Below, piece after piece: positions 61,577 through 64,000 of a stretch of DNA of 64,000 nt. Made by a program: the position numbers and the translations under genes. The first letter of the stretch is position 1. Each line of letters starts with the position of its first letter. The notes under the pieces were generated by a model that was not told where the DNA came from, made no database searches, and saw nothing but the letters and a program-made list of their open reading frames with translations. Source of the stretch: Roseovarius autotrophicus (lineage in GTDB: Bacteria > Pseudomonadota > Alphaproteobacteria > Rhodobacterales > Rhodobacteraceae); assembly GCF_018069895.1 (NCBI RefSeq), contig NZ_JAGQDH010000008.1, forward strand, positions 62,001 to 126,000, in the 5' to 3' direction.

Positions 61577-61944
61577 TTGGTGATCCTTATGCTGCTCGTG
61601 TTATCCGTTTTTTGCCATCATTATGCTCAGTTTCAGTCTCTTTTAGCAATCCAATTCTGCGAATCAGCCGGGGTGATCCGCCTCCAGTAAGGCAGAAATT
61701 TCTTGCTGATGACTAAATTGACTCAGTTTTCCGCTTTCGGGCCCGTCCGCTCAAAGCCCGGCACGGGGTGGTTGCGCTAACGTTCAGGCTGGTTGCGCTA
61801 ACTGTGTGTCGCCGCTCTGTTATTTCATGAAACCATCATGTTAAGACCGCGGCAGCCGGGACAGAGTGCCCGACCGGTGCCCGTGGTGGCACCCTCTTTT
61901 ACAACCGCGCCGTGTCGCGGTGTGATCGCAAGGAGCATGACAGG
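61577..61944. promoter_or_regulatory. Divergent chvI-pckA control region
   Basis: 368 bp without a gene. The chvI-proximal half is AT-rich and includes TGACTAAATTGACTCAG (61710-61726). The pckA side holds the two 13-bp repeats described separately and then TTGCGC (61794-61799), an 18-base spacer and TGTTAT (61818-61823), a possible pckA promoter whose -35 overlaps the second repeat. AAGGAG at 61930 serves the pckA start. Confidence 0.5.
61769..61802 (+). repeat. Tandem 13-bp direct repeats upstream of pckA
   Basis: TGGTTGCGCTAAC occurs at 61769-61781 and again, identical, at 61790-61802. The copies start 21 bp apart, two helical turns, so bound proteins would sit on the same DNA face. The core GTTGCGCTAAC resembles the partly symmetric sites of LacI-family regulators, a family that includes PckR of rhizobia; that link is inference. 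Confidence 0.65.
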
Positions 61945-63543
61945 ATGACAATCGGACGGGTCAATCCGGATTTCCGGCTGGAGGATCAGGGCATCACCGG
62001 TCTGGGCAAGGTGCATTACAACCTGCTCGAGCCGGCGCTCGTCGAGGCCGCGCTCAAGCGCGGCGAGGGCACTCTGGGCCGAGGCGGCGCGCTTCTGGTG
62101 TCGACCGGCAAGTTCACGGGGCGCTCGCCCAAGGACAAGCACATCGTGCGCACGCCCTCGGTCGAGGATACGATCTGGTGGGAAAACAATGCCGCCATGT
62201 CGGCGCAGGGGTTCGACGCGCTCTATGACGACATGCTGGCCTACATGAAGGATGGCGAGGTCTTCGTGCAGGATCTTGTCGGCGGGGCCGATCCTGCGCT
62301 GTCGATCAATGTGCGCATGGTTTCGGAACTGGCCTGGCACAGCCTGTTCAACCGGACCATGCTGCGCCGCCCCGAGCGTGACACGCTCGACAGCTTTGTT
62401 GCCGATTTCACCGTGATCAACTGCCCCGGCTTCAAGGCTGACCCCGAGAAACACGATTGCCGCTCCGAGACGGTGATCGCGATGAATTTCGACCGCAAGC
62501 TGATCCTCGTGGGCAACACGGAATATGCCGGCGAGAACAAGAAATCCATCTTCACCCTGCTCAACTACCTGCTGCCGGAAAAGGGCGTGATGCCGATGCA
62601 TTGCTCGGCCAACCATGCGACGGGCAATCCGGTCGATGCCGCCATCTTCTTTGGCCTCTCGGGCACCGGCAAGACCACGCTTTCGGCCGATCCCGCGCGC
62701 ACGCTTCTGGGCGATGACGAGCATGGCTGGTCCGACAAGGGCACGTTCAATTTCGAGGGCGGCTGCTATGCCAAGACCGTGAACCTCAGCGCCGAGGCAG
62801 AGCCGGAAATCTATGCCACCTGTTCGATGTTCGGCACGGTGATCGAGAACATGGTGTTCGACCCCGAAACACTGGAGCTTGATTTCGAGGATGACAGCCT
62901 GACGCCCAACATGCGCTGCGCCTACCCGCTGCATTACATCCCGAACGCCTCTGAAACCGCCATTGGCGGGCATCCCAAGAATGTCATCATGCTGACCTGC
63001 GATGCCTTTGGCGTGCTGCCGCCGATCTCGCGGCTGACGCCTGCGCAGGCGATGTATCACTTCCTGTCGGGTTTCACCGCCAAGATGGCGGGCACCGAGC
63101 GTGGCGTGACCGAGCCGCAGCCGGTATTTTCGACCTGCTTTGGCTCCCCCTTCATGCCACGCCGCCCCGAGGTCTATGGCAATCTGCTCAAGGAAAAGAT
63201 CGCCAGGCACGGCGCATCCTGCTGGTTGGTGAATACCGGCTGGACGGGCGGGGCCTATGGCACAGGCGCGCGGATGCCGATCAAGGCCACTCGCGCGCTG
63301 CTGACCGCCGCGCTTGACGGCTCTCTGGGCGCGGTGAAGTTCCGCAAGGATCCGAATTTCGGCTTCGAGGTGCCGGTGTCGGTTCCCGGCGTGGCCGAGG
63401 TGCTGCTCGATCCGCGTCGCACCTGGTCGGATCCCGACGCCTATGACCGGCAGGCGGCGAAACTGGTGCAGATGTTTGCCGAGAATTTCGCGCAGTATGT
63501 CGATTTCATCGACGAAGACGTGAAGGCCGCCGTGATCGGTTAA
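61945..63543 (+). CDS. pckA: PckA, ATP-dependent phosphoenolpyruvate carboxykinase
   Basis: A 532-residue enzyme converting oxaloacetate to phosphoenolpyruvate, the entry to gluconeogenesis during growth on C4 acids such as those taken up by dctPQM in this window. It has [13 protein letters not shown] (about residues 54-66), the kinase loop [15 protein letters not shown] (P-loop near residue 238), LLGDDEHGW for metal binding and [15 protein letters not shown]. Start 61945 follows AAGGAGCATGACAGG; an ATG at 61937 is out of frame. It is followed by a strong terminator. Confidence 0.96.
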   Translation: MTIGRVNPDFRLEDQGITGLGKVHYNLLEPALVEAALKRGEGTLGRGGALLVSTGKFTGRSPKDKHIVRTPSVEDTIWWENNAAMSAQGFDALYDDMLAYMKDGEVFVQDLVGGADPALSINVRMVSELAWHSLFNRTMLRRPERDTLDSFVADFTVINCPGFKADPEKHDCRSETVIAMNFDRKLILVGNTEYAGENKKSIFTLLNYLLPEKGVMPMHCSANHATGNPVDAAIFFGLSGTGKTTLSADPARTLLGDDEHGWSDKGTFNFEGGCYAKTVNLSAEAEPEIYATCSMFGTVIENMVFDPETLELDFEDDSLTPNMRCAYPLHYIPNASETAIGGHPKNVIMLTCDAFGVLPPISRLTPAQAMYHFLSGFTAKMAGTERGVTEPQPVFSTCFGSPFMPRRPEVYGNLLKEKIARHGASCWLVNTGWTGGAYGTGARMPIKATRALLTAALDGSLGAVKFRKDPNFGFEVPVSVPGVAEVLLDPRRTWSDPDAYDRQAAKLVQMFAENFAQYVDFIDEDVKAAVIG

Positions 63544-63569
63544 GGCCCCACGGTCTGCTCACAGAGCAT

Positions 63570-63609
63570 AGGGCCCGCCGCGTTGATCGCGGCGGGCCCT
63601 GGCTTTTTG
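63570..63609 (+). terminator. Rho-independent terminator after pckA
   Basis: GGGCCCGCCGCG and CGCGGCGGGCCC form a perfect 12-bp stem around a TTGAT loop, followed by TGGCTTTTT. It starts 28 bp after the pckA stop and is the strongest terminator in the window. Confidence 0.92.
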
Positions 63610-63743
63610 CCGCGACAACATAGCCCCATGGCCCGCGCCGCATCCTGGCTATCGGCTGTCGCGAACATACGCGAAGGTAGGCATGGGCGGCCCTAGCATC
63701 ATGGGGATCGCGTGACACGCGTCCCCTTGCGAAAGGTATTCCC

Positions 63744-64000
63744 ATGCGCACCCATGCCCAGGCGGTTGTGATCGGTGGCGGCCTTGTCGGCTGTTCGATC
63801 CTCTACCATCTCGCGCGCGCCGGCTGGTCGGATGTGGTGCTCCTGGAGCGCTCCGAGCTGACCTCCGGCTCGACCTGGCACGCCGCGGCCAATATCCACG
63901 GGCTGCATGACAGCACCAATATCAGCCGGATGCAGCATTACACGATGCAGCTCTACCGCCAGCTCGAGGCCGAGACCGGTCAGGGCTGCGGGATCTTTCA
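63744..64000 (+). CDS. FAD-dependent oxidoreductase, N-terminal part (cut by window edge)
   Basis: The first 85 residues of a longer protein. It opens with the FAD-binding loop AVVIGGGLVGCSILYHLARAG (landmark GGGLVGCSILYH), then VLLERSELTSGSTWHAAANIHGLHD; the STWHAA segment with its histidine is characteristic of the dimethylglycine/sarcosine dehydrogenase group with a C-terminal GcvT domain. The substrate is probably an N-methylated glycine or similar amine, but the deciding part lies outside. GAAAGG is 7 bases before the ATG. It is separated from pckA by 200 bp and a terminator. Confidence 0.8.
   Translation, partial: MRTHAQAVVIGGGLVGCSILYHLARAGWSDVVLLERSELTSGSTWHAAANIHGLHDSTNISRMQHYTMQLYRQLEAETGQGCGIF

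Noticed and set aside
61825-63210. A 461-codon minus-strand open frame opposite pckA
   Set aside because: It is antisense to the fully conserved PckA sequence and has no domain or ribosome-binding site.
1-64000. tRNA, rRNA, CRISPR arrays, insertion sequences, prophage or integrases
   Set aside because: I looked for CCA-ending cloverleaf patterns, regularly spaced repeats, transposase or integrase motifs and flanking direct repeats, and saw none; gene content and base use are uniform housekeeping chromosome.

Overview
This window is GC-rich alphaproteobacterial DNA. The gene content points to the order Rhodobacterales (Roseobacter/Paracoccaceae). The indicators are a Paracoccus-type sox cluster with soxCDEF, an aerobic cobFGHIJKLM-type cobalamin cluster under a B12 riboswitch, a mic60-hemY pair behind hemD, a flagellar block preceded by CtrA-like sites, and the chvIG-hprK-rapZ-PTS locus divergent from pckA. 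No rRNA, tRNA, CRISPR array, prophage or insertion sequence was seen. The region reads as stable chromosome, not a mobile island.

Layout. 1-9.4 kb is sulfur oxidation: end of soxB, soxCDEF, a DUF302 protein and a YeeE/YedE sulfur transporter on +; two MBL-fold proteins of the SoxG/SoxH kind and an old yellow enzyme on -. 9.7-24.4 kb is one long cobalamin unit: riboswitch, hupE, DUF1636, cobW, cobN, cobG, cobH, cobI, cobJ, (cobK antisense), cobL, cobE, cobM, cobB, cobA, cobF. It holds every enzyme from uroporphyrinogen III to hydrogenobyrinate a,c-diamide, plus the large cobaltochelatase subunit. 24.5-31 kb is surface polysaccharide and sugar nucleotides: glycosyltransferase, galE, galU, kdsB, cysQ, an ABC exporter permease and a phosphatase. 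31.2-37.6 kb carries tsaD-gpsA-yciI-EVE on - and hemD, mic60, hemY on +. 37.6-44 kb is the C4-dicarboxylate system dctBD-dctPQM. 44-49.9 kb is motB-flgE-flgK-flgL-flgI. 49.9-57.1 kb has pncB, a LysR regulator divergent from a cysteate lyase/cysteine desulfhydrase, pheT, ytoQ and an acyltransferase. 57.1-63.5 kb has HPr, EIIA-Man, rapZ, hprK, chvG, chvI and divergent pckA. The window ends in a truncated FAD oxidoreductase.

Regulation is unusually readable. Two perfect ATTC-N8-GAAT inverted repeats, the pattern known for the persulfide sensor SqrR, precede the sulfur transporter and the MBL pair; this predicts a shared sulfide/persulfide switch. A complete cobalamin riboswitch with an RBS-sequestering hairpin precedes the cob operon. 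TTAA-N7-TTAA and TTAG-N7-TTAA sites precede motB and flgE. DctD lacks the GAFTGA loop needed for sigma-54 contact, and a perfect 14-bp palindrome lies between dctD and dctP. Two 13-bp direct repeats, 21 bp apart, sit over a candidate pckA promoter.

Start codons were chosen by ribosome-binding site, overlap with neighbours and family length. All family assignments come from reading motifs and recalled homology, not from searches.
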